Assembly: GCF_000772045.1 (NCBI RefSeq)
Contig: NZ_CP009754.1
Coordinates: 1,302,001 to 1,366,000, forward strand
From: Streptomyces sp. CCM_MD2014
GTDB lineage: Bacteria; Actinomycetota; Actinomycetes; Streptomycetales; Streptomycetaceae
DNA: 64,000 nucleotides
Direction of reading: 5' to 3'
Shown here: piece by piece, positions 16,242 through 23,163 of the stretch
How the letters are laid out: the number at the start of each line of letters is the position of its first letter
Position numbering within the stretch: the stretch's first letter is position 1
Made by a program: the position numbers and the translations under genes
The notes under the pieces: generated by a model
What the model was told of the DNA's origin: nothing
The model's database searches: none
The model's input: the letters and a program-made list of their open reading frames with translations, nothing else

Positions 16242-18068
16242 TTGCGCGAGTTCACCAGTCCTCCCTTGGCGTTGGCACCACCGGTGGGCGGTCTTGCCGA
16301 CGTCGTCTTCGAGCATGCCCAGGAGGACCCGCGCCACATCGCGCTCGGCCGCAAGGACGAGAGCGGGCAGTGGCGGGACGTCACCGCCGGCTCCTTCCGC
16401 GACGAGGTGCTGGCCCTCGCCAAGGGGCTCCTCGCCCAGGGCATCCGCTTCGGCGACCGGGTCGCCATCATGTCCCGCACCCGCTACGAGTGGACCCTCT
16501 TCGACTTCGCCCTGTGGGCGATCGGCGCCCAGGTGGTGCCGGTCTACCCGACCTCCTCGGCCGAGCAGTGCATGTGGATGCTGTACGACGCCGAGGTGAC
16601 GGCGGCGGTCGTGGAGCACGAGGACCACGCGATGACGATCGCCACGGTCATCGACCGGCTGCCGCACCTGCGCGGGCTGTGGCAGCTGGACTCCGGCGCC
16701 GTCCAGGAGCTGTACGACGCGGGCGCGCACCTCGACGACGAGGTGGTCCACCGGCACCGCAGGGCGGTTACGCCGGAGTCGGTGGCCACCGTCATCTACA
16801 CCTCGGGCACCACCGGCCGTCCCAAGGGCTGCGTGCTGACCCACGGCAACTTCATGTACGAGGCGGACACCGTCATCGAGCGCTGGGAGCCGGTGTTCCA
16901 CTCCAGGCGGGGCGACGAGGCCGCGACCCTGCTGTTCCTGCCGCTCGCGCACGTCTTCGGACGGATGGTGGAGGTGGCGGCGATCCGCGGCAAGGTCCGC
17001 TTCGGCCACCAGCCCCAGCTCAACGCCGCGGCCCTCCTGCCCGACCTGGCCGCATTCAGGCCGACCTTCATCCTGGCCGTGCCGTACATCTTCGAGAAGG
17101 TGTTCAACGCGGCGCGGCGCAAGGCCGAGAAGGAGGGGAAGGCGGGGCCCTTCGAGAAGGCCGTCGACGTGGCCGTGAAGTACGCGGAGGCCGTCGAGGC
17201 GAAGGCCTGGGGGACCGGGCCCGGGCCCTCGGCGGGGCTGCGGATGCAGCACCAGTTCTTCGACAAGCTCGTCTACTCCAAGGTCCGGGCCGCGATGGGC
17301 GGGCGCATCCGCAACGCCATGTCGGGCGGTTCGGCCATGGACCGCAGGCTCGGGCTGTTCTTCGCGGGCGCGGGCGTGCAGATCTACGAGGGCTACGGCC
17401 TGACCGAGTCCACGGCGGCCGCCACCGCCAACCCGCCCGAGCGCACCCGCTACGGCACCGTCGGGCAGCCCATACCCGGCGTCACCGTGCACATCGCGGA
17501 CGACGGCGAGATCTGGCTGAACGGCGGCAACGTCTTCGAGGGCTACCTGAACAACCCGAAGGCCACCGACGAGACCCTGCACGACGGCTGGCTGGCCACC
17601 GGGGACCTGGGCGCCCTGGACGAGGACGGCTACCTCACCATCACCGGCCGCAAGAAGGAGATCCTGGTGACCTCCGGCGGCAAGAGCGTCTCCCCCGGTC
17701 TCCTGGAGGAGCGGGTGCGCGACCATCCGCTGGTCAACCAGTGCATCGTCGTCGGCAACGACCGCCCCTACGTCGCCGCCCTCATCACCCTCGACCAGGA
17801 GGCGGTCGAGCACTGGCTGACGATGCGCAACAAACCGCAGATGTCCCCGGCCGAACTGGTGCACGACGCCGATCTGGAGACGGAGGTGCGGCGCGCGGTC
17901 GTCGCGGCCAACACGCTGGTGTCCCAGGCCGAGTCCATCCGTACCTTCCGCATCCTCGCCCAGCCGTTCACCGAGGAGCACGGGCTGCTGACGCCCTCGC
18001 TGAAGCTGAAGCGCAAGGCCATCGAGAACGCCTACGGCACCGAGGTCGAGGCACTTTACCGAGCGTGA
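16242..18068 (+). CDS. Long-chain acyl-CoA synthetase (AMP-forming, FadD-type)
   Basis: 608 residues with a TTG start at 16242 (LREFTSPPLALAPP) behind GGGGAGCGGGG; related Streptomyces enzymes begin MREF at this point. An in-frame ATG at 16128 would add 38 residues that look non-coding. The AMP-binding motif YTSGTTGRPKG is near residues 186-196, the A5 region is IYEGYGLTEST, and the A7/A8 region GWLATGDLGALDEDGYLTITGRKKE is intact, with the usual C-terminal part ending KLKRKAIENAY. It converts a fatty acid, ATP and CoA to acyl-CoA for lipid turnover. It stands as a single gene, ahead of the aldo-keto reductase. Confidence 0.92.
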   Translation: MREFTSPPLALAPPVGGLADVVFEHAQEDPRHIALGRKDESGQWRDVTAGSFRDEVLALAKGLLAQGIRFGDRVAIMSRTRYEWTLFDFALWAIGAQVVPVYPTSSAEQCMWMLYDAEVTAAVVEHEDHAMTIATVIDRLPHLRGLWQLDSGAVQELYDAGAHLDDEVVHRHRRAVTPESVATVIYTSGTTGRPKGCVLTHGNFMYEADTVIERWEPVFHSRRGDEAATLLFLPLAHVFGRMVEVAAIRGKVRFGHQPQLNAAALLPDLAAFRPTFILAVPYIFEKVFNAARRKAEKEGKAGPFEKAVDVAVKYAEAVEAKAWGTGPGPSAGLRMQHQFFDKLVYSKVRAAMGGRIRNAMSGGSAMDRRLGLFFAGAGVQIYEGYGLTESTAAATANPPERTRYGTVGQPIPGVTVHIADDGEIWLNGGNVFEGYLNNPKATDETLHDGWLATGDLGALDEDGYLTITGRKKEILVTSGGKSVSPGLLEERVRDHPLVNQCIVVGNDRPYVAALITLDQEAVEHWLTMRNKPQMSPAELVHDADLETEVRRAVVAANTLVSQAESIRTFRILAQPFTEEHGLLTPSLKLKRKAIENAYGTEVEALYRA

Positions 18069-18151
18069 GTCCCGCGGTCAGGAATGCGCCGGGGCCCGTG
18101 ATCGTTGACGATACGAGTACCACCTGACCACAACCGAAGGATCAAGAGCTC

Positions 18152-18985
18152 GTGAGCAGCAAGGTCCCCCCGATCATCCTGAACAACGGCGTCGAGATGC
18201 CCCAGCTGGGCTTCGGCGTCTGGCAGGTGCCGGACGACGAGGCCGAGACGGCCGTCGCCCAGGCGCTGGAGGCCGGGTACCGCAGCATCGACACAGCGGC
18301 GATCTACGGCAATGAAGAGGGCACCGGCAAGGCGATCGCCGCCTCCGGCCTGCCCCGCGAGGATCTCTTCGTCACCACCAAGCTCTGGAACAGCGACCAG
18401 GGGTACGACGCCACGCTCCGCGCCTTCGACACCTCGCTGGCGAAGCTCGGCCTGGAGTACCTCGACCTCTACCTGATCCACTGGCCCATGCCGGCCAAGG
18501 ACACGTACGTCGATACGTACAAGGCCTTCGAGAAGCTGCTCGCCGACGGCCGGGTCCGGGCCATCGGCGTGTCCAACTTCCTGCCGGAGCACCTGGAGCG
18601 GCTGACCGCCGAGACGTCGGTGATCCCGGCCGTCAACCAGATCGAGCTGCACCCCCACCTCCAGCAGCACGCCGCCCGCGAGGTGCACGCGGAGCAGGGC
18701 ATCGCCACCGAGGCCTGGTCACCGCTCGGCTCCGGCAAGGGCATCCTGGACATCCCCGCGATCGTCGCGATCGCCCAGAAGCACGGGCGCACCCCGGCCC
18801 AGGTCGTGCTGCGCTGGCACCTCCAGCTGGGCAACGTGGTGATCCCGAAGTCCGTGACGCCGTCCCGGATCAAGGAGAACATCGACGTGTTCGGCTTCGC
18901 CCTGGACACCGAGGACCTCGCGGCGATCAGCGCCCTGAACGAGGACCGCCGGCTCGGTCCCGACCCGGCGCACCTCAACTCCTGA
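18152..18985 (+). CDS. Aldo-keto reductase
   Basis: 277 residues of the (alpha/beta)8 AKR family, closest to AKR5-type 2,5-diketo-gluconate or methylglyoxal reductases. The tetrad is visible: Asp in SIDTAAIYGNEEG, Tyr in the same segment, Lys in VTTKLW and His in LIHWP. The NADPH phosphate-binding motif VIPKSVTPSRIKEN is near the end. A GTG start at 18152 is used. It lies 83 bases after the acyl-CoA synthetase and is closed by a strong bidirectional hairpin. Likely role: reduction of toxic or metabolic carbonyl compounds. Confidence 0.92.
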   Translation: MSSKVPPIILNNGVEMPQLGFGVWQVPDDEAETAVAQALEAGYRSIDTAAIYGNEEGTGKAIAASGLPREDLFVTTKLWNSDQGYDATLRAFDTSLAKLGLEYLDLYLIHWPMPAKDTYVDTYKAFEKLLADGRVRAIGVSNFLPEHLERLTAETSVIPAVNQIELHPHLQQHAAREVHAEQGIATEAWSPLGSGKGILDIPAIVAIAQKHGRTPAQVVLRWHLQLGNVVIPKSVTPSRIKENIDVFGFALDTEDLAAISALNEDRRLGPDPAHLNS

Positions 18986-18998
18986 GCGGTGCCCGCAG

Positions 18999-19040
18999 GG
19001 AAGAGGGGCCCGGCCGTCCGCGCGGCCGGGCCCCTCTTCC
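18999..19040. terminator. Bidirectional terminator between aldo-keto reductase and SDR genes
   Basis: Perfect 18-bp arms, GGAAGAGGGGCCCGGCCG (18999-19016) and its complement (19023-19040), with a six-base loop. The convergent genes stop at 18985 and 19046, so one hairpin serves both. Confidence 0.85.
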
Positions 19041-19045
19041 ACGTG

Positions 19046-19747
19046 TCAGTTGGGCTGCCCGACCGGCCGTACGACCACGGTGTTGACGTCGACCCCGGCG
19101 GGCTGGGTCATGGCCCAGACGACCGAGTCGGCGATCTGGTCGGCGGTGAGCAGCTCACCGGGCGGCAGGCCCCCGATGCCGTCCCAGAACGGGGTCTCCA
19201 CCCGGCCCGGCGCGATCAGGGTCACGCCCACGCCCCACTGCGTCACCTCGCGCCGGGTGTTCTCGGCAAGGCCGGTCACCGCCCACTTGGTGGCGCCGTA
19301 GATGTTGCCCGGTGTGTTCACGAAGCCCGCGACACTGCCCACGAGCACGATCCGTCCGCGTGTCTCCTTGAGCGCGTCGATGGACGCCCTGATCAGCAGG
19401 GCCGGGCCCAGCACGTTGGTCAGCACCATCTCCGTCCAGCCCGCCGGGTCACCCTCGGCGACCGAGTCGTGGGTGGCGAAGCCGGCGTTGGCGACGACCG
19501 TGTCGAGGCGGCCGAACTCCTTCAGCGTGGTGTCGACGGCGGCCGCCACCTGGTCGTGTTCGGCGGCGCTGCCCCGGATCGTCAGCAGGTCCCCCGGGTC
19601 GCCGAGTTCCGCGCGGAACGCCCGCAGCCTCGCCTCCCCGCGTCCCGTGACGGCCACCCGCTGCCCGGCGTCCAGCAACCGCCGGGCGACGGCGGCCCCG
19701 ATGCCGCTCCCCCCACCGGTGATCAGCGTGACCGGTGTGTCGGTCAT
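19046..19747 (-). CDS. Short-chain dehydrogenase/reductase
   Basis: 233 residues of the classical SDR family. The cofactor motif is TGGGSGIG near residues 10-17, followed by NAGF, the catalytic Ser in VLVGSVAGF and Tyr/Lys in YGATK. The position after beta-2 (VTGRGEARL) suggests NADP preference. The ATG at 19747 follows a GGGGGGAACC ribosome site, so the longer upstream frame is rejected. A LacI-type palindrome lies about 50 bases upstream. The substrate is unknown. Confidence 0.92.
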   Translation of the reverse strand: MTDTPVTLITGGGSGIGAAVARRLLDAGQRVAVTGRGEARLRAFRAELGDPGDLLTIRGSAAEHDQVAAAVDTTLKEFGRLDTVVANAGFATHDSVAEGDPAGWTEMVLTNVLGPALLIRASIDALKETRGRIVLVGSVAGFVNTPGNIYGATKWAVTGLAENTRREVTQWGVGVTLIAPGRVETPFWDGIGGLPPGELLTADQIADSVVWAMTQPAGVDVNTVVVRPVGQPN

Positions 19748-19795
19748 GGTTCCCCCCTGTCTGCGCCTGTTTCCCACGGACACCGGGAGTCCATC

Positions 19796-19815
19796 ACTTG
19801 GAGCGCTCTCGAAGT
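19796..19815. promoter_or_regulatory. LacI-type palindrome upstream of the SDR gene
   Basis: ACTTGGAGCGCTCTCGAAGT is an imperfect 20-bp palindrome around GAGCGCTC, the core shared by many actinobacterial LacI-family operators. It differs from the CebR box in its flanks. It lies 49-68 bases upstream of the SDR start at 19747. No LacI-family gene is present in the window. Confidence 0.45.
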
Positions 19816-19839
19816 CAAGCCCTCGTGCCGGACCGGTCG

Positions 19840-20754
19840 TCAGACCGGCCGTACCGCCGTGTACACGGTGTGCGCCACCAGTACGAACAGGTCCCGGCGG
19901 CGGTGCACGCCCGCCTCGTCGGCGGGGTCGAGCAGCCGGTCCAGGGTGGCGAGGTCGCCGGCGTCCAGTCGGTCGCCGATCCGCTCGCGCAGCCGGGACA
20001 GGGACGTGGTGACGTAGGCGCGGGCCGCGTCGGAGACGGGCGCGGGCAGGTCGAGCAGAAAGCTGCGGGTGCCGGTGTGCTTCAGTCCGGCGGCGGTCAG
20101 CATCGCGGGCCAGTCCTCGGCCTCGGCCACGGAGTCCGGCAGGTCGGCGCGCATCTCGGCGAACGCGTCCTCCTCCACGGCACGGAGCCTGGCCTGGAGC
20201 CCGGGGCGCCCGATCCCGATGTCGCGGGGCAGGAAGCGGGCGGGCAGTCCGCCCTCCAGGATCGCCAGCGTGCCGCCGGGTGCGAGGTGTCCGCCGAGGT
20301 CGGCGAGGGCCGCGCGCTGGTCGGGGAGGTGGTGCAGGCTCTGGCTGGCCCACATCAGGTCGGCCGGGTAGTCCAGGTCGGCCAGCGCACCGGGCAGGTC
20401 GCCGGCGAGGGTGCCGAAGCGGTCGCCGAAACCAAGCCGCTCGGCACGGGCGCGGGCCCGCTCCAGCAGCGGTGCGGCGCCGTCGGCGGCGACGACGCGG
20501 GCACCCGGGAAGGCGTCGGCGAACAGGCAGGAGACGACGCCGGGGCCACTGCCGACGTCGACGACCAGGCCCGGATCGGTCACCTCCCGGCCCAGCCAGG
20601 CCAGGGCCTGCCGGTACAGCGGCGTGTACAGCTCGGCCTGCGCCTCGAGATGGGGGGCCATCTCGGCCCAGTCGATGTCGCCGTGGTCGTGCGCGTGTCC
20701 GTGGCCCTGCTCGTGGGCGGAGCCGTGCGTGTCCTGGTGGTGGTCGTGCGCCAT
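19840..20754 (-). CDS. SAM-dependent methyltransferase with a histidine-rich N-terminal tail
   Basis: 304 residues. The first 24 residues contain nine histidines (MAHDHHQDTHGSAHEQGHGH then AHDHG), a likely metal-binding tail. The class I methyltransferase fold follows: VVDVGSGPGVVSCLFADAFPGA (motif I) and WASQSLHHLPDQRAALADLG. A helical domain fills the C-terminal third. The start at 20754 is supported by GGGAGG nine bases upstream, so the tail is translated. The substrate is unknown. A palindrome TGTTGCCGGTTCGGCAACA lies 65-83 bases upstream. Confidence 0.85.
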   Translation of the reverse strand: MAHDHHQDTHGSAHEQGHGHAHDHGDIDWAEMAPHLEAQAELYTPLYRQALAWLGREVTDPGLVVDVGSGPGVVSCLFADAFPGARVVAADGAAPLLERARARAERLGFGDRFGTLAGDLPGALADLDYPADLMWASQSLHHLPDQRAALADLGGHLAPGGTLAILEGGLPARFLPRDIGIGRPGLQARLRAVEEDAFAEMRADLPDSVAEAEDWPAMLTAAGLKHTGTRSFLLDLPAPVSDAARAYVTTSLSRLRERIGDRLDAGDLATLDRLLDPADEAGVHRRRDLFVLVAHTVYTAVRPV

Positions 20755-20818
20755 GCTGGTCAGCCTCCCGTTCGCGGTGCCGCCAGGGTGCGACGACTCG
20801 CCGCCCGGAGGCAATCGG

Positions 20819-20837
20819 TGTTGCCGGTTCGGCAACA
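20819..20837. promoter_or_regulatory. Perfect palindrome upstream of the His-tailed methyltransferase
   Basis: TGTTGCCGGTTCGGCAACA: 8-bp arms with a three-base centre. It lies between the GH6 terminator and the methyltransferase start, in the position of an operator. The regulator is not known. Confidence 0.45.
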
Positions 20838-20846
20838 GCGGGAGGC

Positions 20847-20884
20847 CCGTCGGGGCCCGGCGCGCAAGGACCGGGCCCCGACGG
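20847..20884 (-). terminator. Terminator of the GH6 gene
   Basis: Arms CCGTCGGGGCCCGG (20847-20860) and CCGGGCCCCGACGG (20871-20884), 14 bp perfect, with a ten-base loop. It lies 31 bases beyond the GH6 stop at 20915. Confidence 0.75.
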
Positions 20885-20914
20885 CTCACCCGCGCGGGGC
20901 GCGCGGGAATCCGC

Positions 20915-22645
20915 TCACGACAGGGGCGGGTAGGCGTTCTTCATGAGCTCCTGGAACTGCGCGGAGAACCACTTCCCGGAGAGCGGGGCGTCCGGGAGGG
21001 CACCGGACATGCTGTTTCCGTTGCGCTCGTTGCCGGTGTACGTCGGGTCGCACATCCGGTCGAATCCCTTGCCCTCGTCGTTCGGGATCTCCTTGCTCGC
21101 GCCGTCCGACTCACCCGGCGGCTTCATCCACACGTAGGCGTCGATGCCCGGCTCGGGGTTGGCCTGCGGCCGTTCGCCCAGGCCCGCCCCGGACTGGTTG
21201 CACCAGTTGCCGGGGTGGATGCGGCGGTCGTAGCGCCCGCCGTCCACGTAGGTGTTCACGTCGGTCGTCGCGCCCGGTCCGGTGGGCCGGTCGGCGCCGC
21301 CCCAGCCGTTGCGGGACGTGTCGATCAGCATGCCGAGGTTCTGGTCGAAGCCGAGCGAGACGAGCTTGTCGCGCATGGCCTGGGCGTAGGAGAGTTCGTC
21401 GGTGTACTGGTTCCAGTCGACCCAGTCGGACTGGCGCACGGAGGTCCCGTTCACCGAGTCCGTGATCTTGAAGTTCTCCTCCTTCAGGGCGCTGTAGTTG
21501 GCGGTGTTGACGATGAAGCCGTGCACGTCGTCGAGGGTCGCGCCCTCGGTGGTGGCGGCGGTCTTGAACATCTCGGCGGAGGGGCCGAAGTTGCTGTCCC
21601 AGCCGAGCCAGCCGTGGTGGCCGGCGTCGACGTAGTTGTAGACGTTGCCGATGTCACCGAGCTTGTTCAGGGCGTAGCCGACGCCCTTCTGGTAGTTGCC
21701 GTTGGCCTTCATCACGTCGCAGTTCTCCGTGACGGTCGGCCGCCCGGAGACGTTGGTGACCAGGTTGGGCAGCGAGTCGATCTCGACCGTGGTGACGATC
21801 CGGAGGTCCGCGTACTTCGAGTCGCCGAGGATCTCGGCGATGGGGTCGATGTACTCGGTCTTGTACCGGTCGATCTCGGTCGGGCCCAGCTCGCCGTTGG
21901 AGGCGAGGGCGGAGCAGTCGCGCCCCGGCAGGTTGTAGATGACGAGCTGGACGACCATCTCGCCGGAGCCCTTCTGCTCCAGCGCGGCGTCCAGGTGGTC
22001 GCGCAGGCCCATGCCGCCGTTGACACCCTCGATGGCGGCGATCCGGTCGAGCCACACGCCCGTCGGTTCGTCGGCGATGCGGTCGCCGCCGGGCTCGGCG
22101 GCGGCGTTCGCCGACCACTCGGGGTTCACGTAGACCTTGGCGCCCTCGTAGGGGTTGTCCACCCGGCCGGACGGGTCGGTGGGCGGGTCGGTCGGGTCCG
22201 TCGGCGGGTCCGTGGGGTCGGTCCCGCCGTCGACGTTGCAGGTCACGCCGTTGAGGGTGAAGGTGGCGGGGATCGCGTTGCTGCCGCTGTAGGTGCCCTG
22301 GAAGCCGAAGCTCGCCGAGCCGCCCGTGGCGAGCGTGCCGTTGTAGGACTCGTTGGTCGCGGTGACGGCGGCGCCGCTCTGACTGACCTTCGCGTTCCAG
22401 CTGTTGGTGACCTTCTGGCTGCCTGCGTACGTCCATCCCAGCGACCAACTGGACGTGGCGGCACCGTTGTTGGTGACGGTCACGGCAGCGGTGAATCCGC
22501 TTCCCCAGTCGTTCTGCACCTGGTAGTCGACGGTGCAGGCGGCGGCCGCGGCTCCGGCGCTCGCGGACTGGGCGGCCAGTGCCGTGCCGGAGGCGCCGGC
22601 GACCAGTGTCAGGGCGGCGAGCATCGCGGTTCTGGTACGGGTCAT
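20915..22645 (-). CDS. Secreted GH6 cellobiohydrolase with N-terminal CBM2
   Basis: 576 residues. Signal peptide about 1-35 (TAMLAALTLVAGASGTALAA), CBM2 about 36-138 with framing cysteines (ACTVDYQVQNDWGSGF to VTCNVDGG), a short TDPTDPP repeat linker and a GH6 catalytic domain to the end. GH6 marks include VVQLVIYNLPGRDCSALAS, TTVEIDSLPN and YVDAGHHGWLGWDSN, containing the aspartates of inverting GH6 enzymes. The extended active-site loops and length fit the exo-acting Cel6B type. It should release cellobiose from non-reducing ends. It is divergent from GH48 across a 518-base regulatory region. Confidence 0.92.
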   Translation of the reverse strand: MTRTRTAMLAALTLVAGASGTALAAQSASAGAAAAACTVDYQVQNDWGSGFTAAVTVTNNGAATSSWSLGWTYAGSQKVTNSWNAKVSQSGAAVTATNESYNGTLATGGSASFGFQGTYSGSNAIPATFTLNGVTCNVDGGTDPTDPPTDPTDPPTDPSGRVDNPYEGAKVYVNPEWSANAAAEPGGDRIADEPTGVWLDRIAAIEGVNGGMGLRDHLDAALEQKGSGEMVVQLVIYNLPGRDCSALASNGELGPTEIDRYKTEYIDPIAEILGDSKYADLRIVTTVEIDSLPNLVTNVSGRPTVTENCDVMKANGNYQKGVGYALNKLGDIGNVYNYVDAGHHGWLGWDSNFGPSAEMFKTAATTEGATLDDVHGFIVNTANYSALKEENFKITDSVNGTSVRQSDWVDWNQYTDELSYAQAMRDKLVSLGFDQNLGMLIDTSRNGWGGADRPTGPGATTDVNTYVDGGRYDRRIHPGNWCNQSGAGLGERPQANPEPGIDAYVWMKPPGESDGASKEIPNDEGKGFDRMCDPTYTGNERNGNSMSGALPDAPLSGKWFSAQFQELMKNAYPPLS

Positions 22646-22946
22646 GAGTGCGGGTTCCTTCTTTCGTGGGGGTGCTGCTGTCGTCCGGGGCCACGCGCTG
22701 CTCGGCGCGGCCCGCTGCCGATCGGCCTGGGGGTGCCGTCGTGATCGGAGGTCAGGAACGGCCCGCGGGCACGGTGGAACCGCCCGGGGGGTGAGCGATC
22801 CGGCACACGGGCCGGCGAAGCGTCGGACACATGGCGGCCACGGCTGAGGCAGCGGCTAAAAGTCCTGAACGCGGAGGGTGGAGCGGGGGGTGGCGCATGA
22901 GCGACTCCTTGCAGTTCGGACGCGCCGTGACGGACGCGTCGACTGG

Positions 22947-22960
22947 TGGAACCGCTCCCA
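22947..22960. promoter_or_regulatory. Degenerate CebR-type box
   Basis: TGGAACCGCTCCCA, two mismatches from TGGGAGCGCTCCCA, with the right half-site intact. It lies about 300 bases upstream of the GH6 start and 204 upstream of GH48. It may assist looping with the perfect box at 23089. Confidence 0.5.
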
Positions 22961-23088
22961 CTGGTGCAGCGAAGGTAGCGCCAAGTGACGGCAAAGAACA
23001 GAGGAGTTACCGACTTTCTGCCGACGGAACCCGTCGAATCTTTTCGACTGTTCACACATCTTGACCGCACCGGGCCCCCTCCCCACTA

Positions 23089-23102
23089 TGGGAGCGCTCC
23101 CA
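23089..23102. promoter_or_regulatory. Perfect CebR operator before GH48
   Basis: TGGGAGCGCTCCCA exactly, 61 bases upstream of the GH48 ATG. From the literature on S. griseus, S. scabiei and S. coelicolor, this 14-mer is the binding site of CebR, the cellobiose/cellotriose-released LacI-family repressor of cellulolytic genes. The match is seen; regulation here is inferred. Confidence 0.85.
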
Positions 23103-23163
23103 CTGGTTCAAGGCTTGTTGCTCCTCCCCCTCCCTCCCCGAGCCGCAAGGAGGAACCAGCACC

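Larger units (their letters stand above)
22646..23163. promoter_or_regulatory. Divergent GH6/GH48 regulatory region
   Basis: 518 bases without a supportable gene. It carries a perfect CebR-type box near the GH48 side and a two-mismatch box in the middle. The block from about 22975 to 23065 is less GC-rich than its surroundings and probably contains the GH48 promoter. Short frames here lack ribosome sites and coding bias. Confidence 0.6.
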
